From: Brachionus koreanus
Lineage: Eukaryota; Rotifera; Eurotatoria; Ploima; Brachionidae
Assembly (NCBI GenBank): GCA_016987375.1
Contig: PJRA01000549.1
Span: 239,424-303,423 of the forward strand
Direction: 5' to 3'
DNA: 64,000 bases
How positions within the stretch are numbered: the first letter of the stretch is position 1; the number at the start of each line of letters is the position of its first letter. Below, in pieces: positions 45,056-54,931 of this stretch. The notes under the pieces were generated by a model. The model was not told the origin of the DNA. It was given only the letters and a program-made list of their open reading frames with translations, and ran no database searches. Made by a program: the position numbers and the translations under genes.

Positions 45056-47164
45056 TTATTTTTTTCTTCCTCCTCTTTCTTTCAAATGCAATTGAACAAC
45101 ACTCTCCGAGTACAAATTATAATAAGCCAGAGTGTTTTGATCTTTGATGAAAAGTGCATCTAGTTGCAATTTTTGTTTACCAGCCGGAATGGTAAGCATT
45201 TCAGTTAGTTTATTTTTTATTGAGCCAACTGTTTCAGTGAGCGGCATTGTTAGCGTAATTGATTGACCATTTAGATTCCATTCGGGTTTCTCTGGAACTA
45301 TGGGACATTGAACATAAAATTTGATAGGTCCGCGCGACTCGAATTGAGCCAAAAAATCAGCTTCAGGAATCAAGTGTTCTTCAGTTTTTTGTCTTTTAGA
45401 AGCAGGCTCTTCTAACTCAGCTGGAATGTGAACTTGTGATGTAGTAGGTTGGGTCTGAGCCACTGGTGCTGGTTGAGTTTGTACAGCAGGCTGTGGAGGC
45501 ACGCTTATTACTTTATAGCCTGATAACATGGCTGATGGAGGCTGAGGAGGCGCCTGTTTGACAACAGTTGTCGTCAAAGCCGAAGTTATCATCGGAGTTG
45601 GTATAGTTGGACCTATTTTACTAGACTGATCGCCAACAAGACCTTGACTTTGATGAATCGCCTTTATTTGCTCTTCTAACGAGATACCACTCATAGCGCG
45701 CTTGGACGTCATCTCCATTGTGTTCGAATGGCCGTCCCAAGTAGCCAAATCGCGCTCTCTTCTATCTTCTTCACCTTTTTTCTTTCCAATTATGGTCTCT
45801 TCTGCACCTCTGCCGAACATATCGCTACGGTATTCAGCCATACGTTTTAAATTAGCTTCAATACTAACACCACCAGCCAGCACATCCTCTTGTTCTTCTC
45901 TTTCTTTGCGTTCTCTTTGCTTCTGTTCAAGCCATTTTGGATCCAAAGTAGATATACGCATGTGCTCCGACATCATGGATGCTGGTATCAACTCGCCGGT
46001 AATTGGTGATTTAAAATAATCTTCAGCACCGTGTTTTTTGCCTTGTTTAGCCTTAGGATCATAGGGACGAATTATGACATTAGCCGGATTAGGCGGCAGA
46101 GGAATGTCTGGTTTGATCGTAGGAGTTCTTTTGCTTCTATTTTCCTCTTCTGTCACGTCCTCTTCCATAGCTACATGGTCTACATTTTTATCTTTAGGTA
46201 TTGAGTCTATTGTCACTCGGCTTTCATCTTCTAAAATACGCTGCATTAACAGTCTGCCATTGTTATCCAATGCACTTGGATCCAATTGGCCTGATTCTAT
46301 TCTCTCTTGAACGATAACACGAGCGCCTACATCTGCTGGAGTAGTTGGAGGTGGGAAATTTCCTACCTCATTGGGCTGATAATCTACAGTTTCGACTACT
46401 ACAAAATCATGCCAATCAATCTGGGCATAGGCAACTCTCTCTTTTTCGGCTAATTCGTTCTCTTCAGCTCGTTCTTTTTGTTGTACTCTTTCCCATTCGA
46501 CTCTGTATGCCAAACTTTTCAAAATTCCAAGTGGATTTTCGATTTCTTGCCGCAATCGTTCAACAAGATCTTTAGGTGGTAGAAGAATTTTTGTATATTG
46601 ATCTACTAAACGAGTAAAATAGTTGAAATGACTGTGCTGTGGCTTGAGAAAGTCAAACATTGGATTGCGTTGTTCTTTATTCATTAAATTCGTCAAGAAC
46701 GGTCTACCGTTTCTGGCTACAAATTGAGCAGTTAGTTTGATTACATCAATATCCAACGGCATCACTGATGGAGCATCATTGATGAACTCGAACTCCGGTG
46801 GAGGGTCTTTCAGAATGATCATTTGTTCCATTATTTTTGATTGAGTATCCTGTGCTTTTGAACTGAGTGTCATTTTTTGAAGAGTCAATGGCAAATTTTG
46901 AGTACCATTTACTTGAGTCTGTTGTGGAACAATGGCTGGTGGCTCTTGCATAGGCCGACCTTCGGCTATCTCCTTTACTTTGTGCTCATAGTAGCTGTGA
47001 TAGGGATCTGATGGATTTAAAAAGTTGAATTTTGTGTTATTTATTTCATTTTGGCGAATTTTTTCCTCAAATTCAGGACCATTTCGAGCAACAAATGTGG
47101 CTGTCTTGTCAACTATGCTTCGGACCTCGGGTGGTGGGTAAATTATACCTATTGTAGTCGGCAT
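45056..47164 (-). CDS. SF3A1: Splicing factor 3A subunit 1
   Basis: 702 residues from the ATG at 47164 (an in-frame ATG three codons upstream, at 47173, is also possible), no introns. Two SURP modules are visible: VDKTATFVARNGPEFEEKI with FNFLNPSDPYHSYY (about 13-60), and LTAQFVARNGRPFLTNL with FDFLKPQHSHFNYF (about 135-185). A charged central region follows, with the PRP21-like VETVDYQPNE segment, a KRQK basic stretch and a C-terminal ubiquitin-like domain (about 620-700) ending in RGGRKK. SF3A1 belongs to the U2 snRNP SF3A complex; SURP2 binds SF3A3 and the ubiquitin-like domain contacts U1 RNA in human. The human protein is longer at the N-terminus (793 residues); here it begins almost directly at GIIYPPPEVR. 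The gene lies between the two arms of the inverted duplication. Confidence 0.95.
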   Translation of the reverse strand: MPTTIGIIYPPPEVRSIVDKTATFVARNGPEFEEKIRQNEINNTKFNFLNPSDPYHSYYEHKVKEIAEGRPMQEPPAIVPQQTQVNGTQNLPLTLQKMTLSSKAQDTQSKIMEQMIILKDPPPEFEFINDAPSVMPLDIDVIKLTAQFVARNGRPFLTNLMNKEQRNPMFDFLKPQHSHFNYFTRLVDQYTKILLPPKDLVERLRQEIENPLGILKSLAYRVEWERVQQKERAEENELAEKERVAYAQIDWHDFVVVETVDYQPNEVGNFPPPTTPADVGARVIVQERIESGQLDPSALDNNGRLLMQRILEDESRVTIDSIPKDKNVDHVAMEEDVTEEENRSKRTPTIKPDIPLPPNPANVIIRPYDPKAKQGKKHGAEDYFKSPITGELIPASMMSEHMRISTLDPKWLEQKQRERKEREEQEDVLAGGVSIEANLKRMAEYRSDMFGRGAEETIIGKKKGEEDRRERDLATWDGHSNTMEMTSKRAMSGISLEEQIKAIHQSQGLVGDQSSKIGPTIPTPMITSALTTTVVKQAPPQPPSAMLSGYKVISVPPQPAVQTQPAPVAQTQPTTSQVHIPAELEEPASKRQKTEEHLIPEADFLAQFESRGPIKFYVQCPIVPEKPEWNLNGQSITLTMPLTETVGSIKNKLTEMLTIPAGKQKLQLDALFIKDQNTLAYYNLYSESVVQLHLKERGGRKK

Positions 47165-47620
47165 TTCGATCAAATCAAATCAAATAAAATGGAATTAAAA
47201 TAAACAAGTCGTTTATTAGATTGAAATATAATTTATAGTATTTTAAAAGAAATTCTTTAGTTGAAATTTCTTGTCAACTCAAAACAAAGTTAACTTTTGG
47301 TTAATCTAAAATGAACAAGGCAATATGAATAAATTGTTATTAGATAAGTCAAGTTATATGAATTTACAATCCAGATTTGGATATTTTTATATTTAATTAA
47401 TTTTCATTTGATAATTTAAAAAGTTTTATTTCTCGATATTTCTTTATTTTTTCAATAATTGTGACAAAAAAAAAACTCAGAAAAAATTGTCAGTTTTATT
47501 TTTACTTTAAAAAACATTAAAAATTATAAATATTTCTTTAATTATTATAACTAAATAATGATTTATTTAAATATATGCATTGTCTAAAAACAGAAAAAAA
47601 TTTTTATAATTTTTTCTGTA
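47165..47620. other. SF3A1 upstream region
   Basis: AT-rich sequence between the SF3A1 start and the right duplication arm; likely SF3A1 promoter. No motif recognised. Confidence 0.5.
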
Positions 47621-48908
47621 ATTTTAAATCTGTTAATATCAAGGCTATAATTGGCCAACTCTCATAGCCTTTGAAGCAAAACTCTAATTTTCATTTTAAA
47701 TTATGTGTTTTATTTGATTTTTACGCAAAGAATTATTAATTTTTTTTAGTTAATAATAATAATAATACTATGTATAAGCTACAGGAGGTAAAACTGCTGA
47801 GCGAGGCTAGCCCGCTATGATAGCTAGTTAGGAAATTCTAGAATAACAAGTAAATGAGTATTCAAGGACAAAGCCAATATTAGAATTGTCCTTAAAGCTC
47901 ATTATTGCTATTGTAATTTTTTTTTAATTTAAAATGTGTGGTCATTTGTAAGCTTTAAGATTTTTAGAAAAGTCTAATGTATTCGTGAACAAAACTAAGC
48001 GTGGTGGTTAAAAAAAATCAGCAAGTGCATTGATAAACAATTAATGGATGAATAATGTTTTTCTAGTATATTATAAAGTAAAGTTTTGAAAGTATTTTAG
48101 TCACTTAGACCCATTAAAAGATTCTTAAAGTCCAAAAATCTAATTAGATAAATTGTTCTTTATTTATTTTTCTTTAGTTTTCTCTTATTTTCTGCAGTGC
48201 ATTCAAGTCAGCATTTAAAGATGTTTTTTTGATGGCGCAGCTATTTGAGGTTAGTTTGTTCCGGTTCTTGACCACTCCATTTGTCAGGAAATTATTGTAT
48301 TTTAAATAATAGTAAAAATAAAAAGTTATAATCAAATTAGACAGTTAATAATGAATATTAACCCTCTCAAGAGGTTTACTATTTCTAAAATAATTCTTTA
48401 AGAGATTTTTTATAATTTTTTCAAAAATAGCCGATAGTTATTATGTTAAATCATACAAAAAATTTCAGGAAAAATAAAAATTTAGCCTTTTCTGGCATTT
48501 CATAAAAAAAAATGCGACGTAAAAATTTCTAAATTTAGATTCCCAACTGATTTAAAAATCAAATCTTTGAAGAAAAAAAAATTTAAAAAAAAAAAATGAA
48601 TATTCCAAAGCTTCTCAGTCTATTTGTTGTATTTTTTCTAGCTAGTGCGTTGTATTTGGAAGCCCAGCCGTTGAATGAATCATCTATTTCCGATTCTAAT
48701 TTGCTAATGAGAGGATGGCCTTATGGAAGAGGCTTTGGAGGACCAGGTTGGCGTCAGGCACTTGGGCTTAGAAGACCAGGATGTCCATTTATGACGCAAT
48801 TTGTTTGATTTTTTCAACTTAGTCCGATATATTTGAAATAAACGCCTATCTTTTATCAATTTATATAATAAATTTATGCTCAAAATAATTTTTTTTTATC
48901 TTCGACTT
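47621..48908. repeat. Right arm of 1.29-kb inverted duplication
   Basis: 1288 bp, reverse complement of 42469-43755. Similarity stops sharply at 47621 (ATTTTAAATCTG) on the inner side and at 48908 (ATCTTCGACTT) on the outer side. No terminal repeats or target-site duplication recognised, so it looks like a segmental inverted duplication and not a transposon. Confidence 0.92.
48596..48808 (+). CDS. Small secreted Gly/Arg/Trp-rich peptide (right copy)
   Basis: 70 residues, identical to the product of 42568-42780: signal peptide, then a cationic G/R/W-rich mature part with one Cys. The upstream 970 bp within the arm are also duplicated, so both copies should have the same promoter. Identity at the coding level indicates either very recent duplication or continuing gene conversion. 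Confidence 0.75.
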   Translation: MNIPKLLSLFVVFFLASALYLEAQPLNESSISDSNLLMRGWPYGRGFGGPGWRQALGLRRPGCPFMTQFV

Positions 48909-49673
48909 TCGATCTTTCTAGTAAAAAATTCATTTAAAAATAACGCCCAAACTATTCATTTTTTTAAATAAGTTTCTTGTAGTTTATGAATAGTCAATTC
49001 ACTTTATTACAAATTGAAATTGAATTTTAGTGACTACTTTTTGAAATTTTTATTATATGTCTTATTTTCAGTTTTGAAAAAGAATTTAAATTTGTCTTTT
49101 ATCAATTGTACCTGTAGTTGTCAATTTTGCAATCAGTTGGACAGCTCTCCTCTGAACTGAGTATTTTACTGATAATACTAACTGTTTAAATCATAATTTA
49201 ATTAATTGCTTTTTAAATGCTAATTAACAGACAAGTTACAAAACAGATTAAGGAGATCAAACAAATTTTTTTTTTTATTCTAAAAATTTTATTCTTGAAA
49301 AATTTTTTATCAATTTTCAGAAAAAATATATGGAAAACTAAATTTAAAATTTTTTTAGTTTCATCCATGCTTTCTGCTTAAAGTTAAAATGTTTGAGTTT
49401 TAGAAAAATGAGCTAAAATGACAAACAAAATTTCTTTGATTCCTCTTTAATTTTGATAAAAACTTTAAATCTAGTTCATAGATCAATAAAACAATTAGAT
49501 TAAAATGGAAAATAAGGATAAAAAATTTTTTTTATATGAAATACTCTTATTATTTCAATTATATCATAGTTAAAATTCTTTTAGGCTTTTTTTTAGATTA
49601 TTTTGAATGAATATAAAAATAGTGGTATTTTTTTGGTTTATTTTTATTTGAAAAATTTGTTAAAAAAATTTCT
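48909..49673. other. AT-rich intergenic DNA
   Basis: No gene or repeat recognised. Confidence 0.55.
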
Positions 49674-49904
49674 TTATCCCAAAAATGGATATCCATAACC
49701 AAAAGGTGAAAATCGACGCAAACCGAAATACGGTCCAAATCTTCCACCGTAAAATCTTCGGCCTAAAAATCTCGGACCGAAAAATCTTGGACCAAAATAT
49801 CTCGGACCGAAAAATCTTCCAATACCAAATCGCTGAGCTTCAACTGTTACACTGGTAGCTATTAAAACAATCAAAAACAATCCGAATAATTTAGTGTAAT
49901 TCAT
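49674..49904 (-). CDS. Secreted Phe/Gly/Arg-rich cationic peptide
   Basis: 76 residues. Signal peptide at 1-23 (MNYTKLFGLFLIVLIATSVT...EA). The mature part is built of tandem FFGPR / YFGPR / FFGPR / FLGRR units and ends in YGYPFLG. It has high Phe, Gly and Arg, no Asp or Glu in the repeat region, and no Cys. Such compositions occur in antimicrobial peptides of invertebrates and also in structural secreted peptides. RR pairs could be processing sites. It shares leader style and composition with 53904-54152. No assigned family. Confidence 0.7.
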   Translation of the reverse strand: MNYTKLFGLFLIVLIATSVTVEAQRFGIGRFFGPRYFGPRFFGPRFLGRRFYGGRFGPYFGLRRFSPFGYGYPFLG

Positions 49905-51524
49905 TTTTTTTCTTTTTTTAACTCGTAATTCTGTTTAAATCGTGGATATTTTACTTTCTTTTATATTATGAAATAAAATTAAAAAAATGTGAGGTCAAAT
50001 TTTTTTTCCAAATATGTTCTAAATTTTTTTATGTAAAACTCTATTTCCTTAATTCAAGTATATTTTTATCATATTGCTAAATTTAATAATTTAAAATATC
50101 AAATTTAACCATAATGTAATTATATCTTCTTGAAAACTAGACGAAAAAAACAATCTATGACTTATTTTAATCATAAAAATATTCTCTACTAAATTATATA
50201 TTAAACTTGATAAATTTTGAATTTAAGTTTCAAAAAAACATGAATAGAAATTAAAGAAAATAAACTATATCTTGGTGTATCATTTTTTTTTTACATTTTA
50301 CAACAACCATTTTGGCCACCCATTAGTTTGAAAAATTGCACCTACGTTCAGTATAGATAATGAATTTTGAAATAAAAAAATATTTTTCTATACAATTAGA
50401 TAAATTTAATGCAGCTTCAAAATAACTTTAATATTACTTTGTTTTGACTTTTGCACAAGTCTGCTTGAGTCCCATTATTTGTGTCAGAAGAGAAAGGAGC
50501 AATATTAAGAGGCAATAGTATGAGAATGCACAGGTTAAGCTATCCTTTCAAATTGAGAAACAATTAAGCAAATGCGGTGACTGCCCGACATGTTTTCTTT
50601 TTAAACAGAACTATCCCGAAATTGAAATAGATTGTCTTATAGTGTTTTAAAATCTAAATCCATGCAAGTTTTCTTTGAAAAATCAATGGATATGGTTGCT
50701 TCGACATCACAATGACACAAAGCACTAATCGGCTCAGAAGTTCTTATCAGGATGTTGCAAAAAGAGCTAGTAGTTCAATACGGCTTTAAAATTCCAATTT
50801 ATAAACAAATGATAGAAATTAAAATTTTGAATTTTGAGGTTTTGATCTTTGAATTGAATAATAATTAAGCTGGACTGAAAAACGTTTTAAATTTTTTTGC
50901 AACAATTTTCAGTATTTTTCACAACTAAATACATTTTAAATAAAAAAATAAAATTTTATTTTATATTTTATTTTAAAACTAATAGGAGACATTTGTTACC
51001 CAAAAAAAGATCAAATTATAGCTCTCATCAAAAGACGGACAGACAGACAAACAATTTTAAGAACAAGATAAGAGACGATAAGCGATTATGCAACAAAAAT
51101 TGATCTTTTTTTGTGTAAAAGTTAAAATTTTTATTCTCAAAAAAAATTAATCTAAGTTTTAATTGAGTAGCTGTATAAGTTTGAAATTAAGCTATTCGTA
51201 TGATGTTTTGAGTTTTTTTTGGTAACAAAATATATTAAACAGATTAAAATAAGGAGTTTAGCAAAATCTAAAATAACAAATTTTTAACTAAAATCAAAAA
51301 AAAAAAAGAATTAGCTAAACGTTCCAACAAAGCAACAACATCAAATTTCTAAAAAAAAAGAATTTTAAAAAATTTTACAAAAAAAACAATCTTTTTTAAA
51401 TTAAATTTTAGCGTTGGAAAATAAGGTACTTTTTTGATAGTTAGTTTTTTTTGTTAGCTTTTGAAAATAATAATAAATAAAATAAAATATAGAAAAAAAA
51501 AATTTTTATTTTATTTAATCCATT
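49905..51524. other. AT-rich intergenic DNA
   Basis: No supported gene. A less AT-rich patch at about 50440-50780 has no intact frame and may be an old transposon remnant. Confidence 0.5.
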
Positions 51525-53148
51525 CTATGGTTGAGCTTGGACCAATTGTTGCATCTGCTGTTGTTGTTGTTGTTGCTGTTGTTGCAACATTTGATGTTGC
51601 TGTTGCTGTTGTTGATTCTCTTGGCTATACTCTCTACTTTCGATGGCTTTTAATTCGGCCGCGTTAAAAGTCCCCTCGGTTTGATACTCAGCAACATACA
51701 AATGAGGGTCAATGACTTTCGGTATTGGTTTAATTTCAGTTCCCAATTCTTGTTCGATTTTATGTAAAGCAAATCTTAGACAAAAATTAAGTTTTTGCTT
51801 TTTTATTTTACTAGCGTCAGGTTACCTGTCATCATAGGTGATTAGATTGATGGCAATGCCTAAGTGACCGAATCTACCCGAACGACCAATACGATGCAAG
51901 TAGGTTTCGGACATTTTTGGGAAGTCGAAGTTGATGACCACATTTACGGCTTGAATGTCAATGCCTCTGGTGAACAAGTCAGAGCATACCAAGTTACGGC
52001 AAGCACCGTTTCGGAAATCGTGGAAGATTCTGTTTCGGTGGTCTTGTCTCATTTTAGCGTGAATATAAAAGCATGAGTAGCCAAGTTCAGTTATTTTTTT
52101 GGCCAACAATTCAACACGTTGAGTTGAATTACAGAAAATAATTGACTGGTTTATTTGTAGCTTAGAGAACAATGTGTTCAAGCAGTGCACTTTTTGTTTC
52201 TCTTGTACATAGGCGTAGTATTGGGTGATACCTTTAAGGGTCAGCTCTTCCATTAGATTTATTTCGTAAGGATTGTGCATGTGTTTTTTCTTCAATTAAA
52301 AAAATTTAAAAAAATTTTTTTTTCTAATTTTTTGTAATTACAATAAAGGCGTCCACAGTGCATGGAAAGGTTGCCGAATAGAGCAATATTTGTCTATCTG
52401 TCTGCAAATAGCTAATAACAGAATCAAGCATGTTTTTAAAGTCTTGCGAGAGCAATTTGTCAGCTTCATCCATAACAAGCATGTTACACTTGTCCATGAC
52501 AGCAAGACCTTTTTTCATCAAGTCCAAAATACGACCTGGGGTGGCGATTACAACATGGACTGTTTGCTGAAGACGCATAATGTCCTCTTTCAAGTTGGTG
52601 CCACCAGTTGTGGCCATGACTTTGCATCCCATATGCTTGGAAATCTCAATGCATATTTGACTTGTTTGCAAAGCTAATTCACGGGTTGGTACGATGATTA
52701 ACGCTTGAATTTTGTCTTTAGTAGTATCAATGCGCTCTAGGATCGGTATCAAATAGGCACCAGTTTTGCCAGTGCCGTTCTTAGCTCTAGCCAAGATATC
52801 ACGACCAGTCAAAGCGATCGGAATACTTGCCTCTTGAATTGGTGATGGATTTTCCCAACCTTTTTCGAAAATACCCATCAACAGCTCTCTTTTAAGACAA
52901 TAGTCCTCGAACTCGTGTCCTTTAGTTGCAGTAACATCCTAAAAAACAGATTCATAAATAAAAAAAAATTATAAAAAAAAAGTATACAGTTGTTTTGACT
53001 CTTCGGTCCTTGACTGGTATATTTAGTTTGGTCTTCCAGCCAGCTTCGGTTTCGCTTTAGACAAAAAAAAATTATTACTGTTTTATTTGATAAAATAGAT
53101 AATATTATACTTGATCTCATTTGCTACGTTTTGTGTATCCATGGTCAT
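51525..53148 (-). CDS. DDX6: DEAD-box RNA helicase DDX6 (Me31B/CGH-1/Dhh1)
   Basis: Five exons: 53148-53111, 53054-52988, 52938-52342, 52289-51826, 51774-51525; introns 49-56 bp; 471 residues. It has the complete DEAD-box set: Q-motif region [17 protein letters not shown] (motif I), PTRELA, ATPGR, DEAD, SAT, then [18 protein letters not shown] and [10 protein letters not shown] in the second RecA domain. Family-specific segments HAKMRQ and GTEIKPIP identify DDX6. The protein represses translation and promotes decapping in P-bodies and stored germline mRNPs. The C-terminus carries a Gln-rich tail (runs of 6 and about 10 Gln). The ATG at 53142 is an alternative start. The last residue of domain 1 and the first of domain 2 are separated by a short intron. 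Confidence 0.95.
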
Positions 53149-53903
53149 AATATTTTAAACTTGTCTTTTGTATTCAAATGTTTTTTATATGTTTGTCTAA
53201 ACTCAAAAATAAAAATAAAAAAGTGTTAGAAGAAAAGCTTAATAAGAAAAAGAAAAAATTAAAGCCAAAGAGAATTTTGAAATTAAATTTTAAAGCTGAA
53301 GATAGAACAGCCATTTGGTTTTTAATGAAATTATTTTTTGGCTTGGCTTTTTTGCTTTAAAATCATCATCTATTTTAAACCATTGTTGTTTGATTATAAT
53401 TGCACAAGAAGTTTGAATTGATTGACTTAAACGAGCATGAGAGATTAAGCCAAATAGAAAAAGAGATGTTAAGCTGAACAATTTAGCCAAGAGTGAATGC
53501 AAGTGAATTTTGATAATAAAGAACGCTTTGAAAACCAAAAACGAACTGAATCAAAGCGTGTAAATCTCTTTAATGACTACTTACATTTTATGAATTGAAA
53601 AATTAGAAAAAAAAAATCAACTCAGTTTCAAAATTACTTCGTATTTGTTCTTCCATTTCTGTTTAATTCTAATGCAAGTAAATATAAAATATTCTAAAAT
53701 TGGTGCAAATGCAACTTAATTTGCTTGTTGTTAATTGAATCATACGAATTGCAAATGTCGTTTTATGTTTTACTATATCCCTGAATTATTATTGACAGAT
53801 TAAGACACCCTCTGATAAAATTCATAATTTAAATCATTATGTTAGAAATAAAATTGTTTTGAGTTTTTAATTTTTTATTTAAAAAAAAAATTAGAAAATT
53901 AAT
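53149..53903. other. Intergenic DNA upstream of DDX6
   Basis: Overlapping short frames on both strands (53178-53360 and 53538-53290) lack domains and are Lys- or hydrophobic-biased; not accepted as genes. Contains the likely DDX6 promoter. Confidence 0.5.
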
Positions 53904-54152
53904 TTATCCACGCCAAAATCCAAAACCAGGTCCCCATCTTCCGAAGCCTCTGCCGAACCCCCAAGGACCGAAGCGTCTTCCATACCCAAATCGTCCAAAT
54001 CCTCTGCCAAATCCTCTTCCATAGCCAAATCGTCCAAATCCTCTCCCAAAGCCTCTTCTTAGCCCAAATCTACCTCTAAACTGGCCCTCCACAAATGAGC
54101 TGCCTAACAAGGCAACTATCATAAATATGGCAAAAATATTTTTGAAATTCAT
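53904..54152 (-). CDS. Secreted Gly/Arg/Phe-rich cationic peptide
   Basis: 82 residues. Signal peptide at 1-23 (MNFKNIFAIFMIVALLGSSF...EG). The mature part is almost entirely Gly, Arg, Phe, Trp and Tyr, with the repeat GRGFGRFGYGRGFGRGFGR occurring twice in modified form, and ends in FGFWRG. No Cys and no acidic residues after the signal peptide. It is strongly cationic, like Gly-rich antimicrobial peptides, but could be a cuticle or mucus component. It is the third member of the small secreted peptide group in this 12-kb stretch. Confidence 0.7.
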   Translation of the reverse strand: MNFKNIFAIFMIVALLGSSFVEGQFRGRFGLRRGFGRGFGRFGYGRGFGRGFGRFGYGRRFGPWGFGRGFGRWGPGFGFWRG

Positions 54153-54420
54153 TTCTTAATTCTTCAAATTAAATGTTGATTGCTTGACAACCAAAAGTAT
54201 AAATAAGCAGTTAACCAAGCTAAATTTGAATTGACCTAATGTCTAATTCCATTAATTCCATTCCATTCCTTTCTCAATTGTGTTTTTATTTTAATTCAAA
54301 AATATTTCATAATAAATTTAGCCCATTTTTTTTAGTTAAAATTTCATAACTTTGGAAAGAAATTTAATTATAGATAATGTTTTGGAAAGATTTTTTGGCA
54401 GATTAATAAAATTCAATTTT
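54153..54420. other. Upstream region of the cationic peptide gene
   Basis: AT-rich; TATAAATA at 54198-54205 lies about 50 bp upstream of the ATG on the minus strand (reads TATTTATA) and could be a TATA-like element. Confidence 0.35.
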
Positions 54421-54642
54421 TTAACACTCAAAGGGCCGGCTATTTTTGTCAAAAAATTTAGTTAAACGTTAAATTAGTTCCATTAAAGTCTGTAACATGA
54501 AAAAGACTAAATTTAAAAGACCATTATCAAAGCTTTAAAATAAATATTAAAATATGTATATATTATTGATAGTTAATTAAAAAATTAAATTTGAATTTTT
54601 GAAAAAGTGTCAAAATGACACCGCCGATCCTTTGAGCGTTAA
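54421..54642. mobile_element. piggyBac-like MITE (TTAA target site)
   Basis: 222 bp. The left end TTAACACTCAAAGGGCCGGC and right end GCCGATCCTTTGAGCGTTAA are inverted repeats of about 20 bp with two or three mismatches, each including the TTAA target. No coding capacity. A different subfamily from 19577-19786, whose ends are TTAACACTAGAAAG. Confidence 0.8.
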
Positions 54643-54931
54643 TAACTCAAAAAATAAAAAAATATCCCAAAATATTTAAATCTAAAATATTTCTTGATAA
54701 ATGAAATTAAATTAATTTGAAATTAATCAATAAATAATTATTCATATTAATTATTTTGGACTTTGATCTTGATTACCTAAAAATTAAAGTATAATAACCT
54801 AAAAAATTTTAAAAAAATTAAGTTCAAGGCGTTCTAGATAAATTATAATATTTTTTGTATAATTAATAGACTTTGCTTATGGAAAAAAATTAAATAATAT
54901 TTTTTTTAAATTCCACTTAAAATATCTAAAA

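Noticed and set aside
45702..46575. Plus-strand frames opposite SF3A1
   Set aside because: Antisense shadows of a clearly conserved coding sequence.
53178..53538. Overlapping plus and minus frames upstream of DDX6
   Set aside because: Lys-rich on one strand and hydrophobic on the other over the same bases, as expected from biased non-coding DNA; no motif on either.
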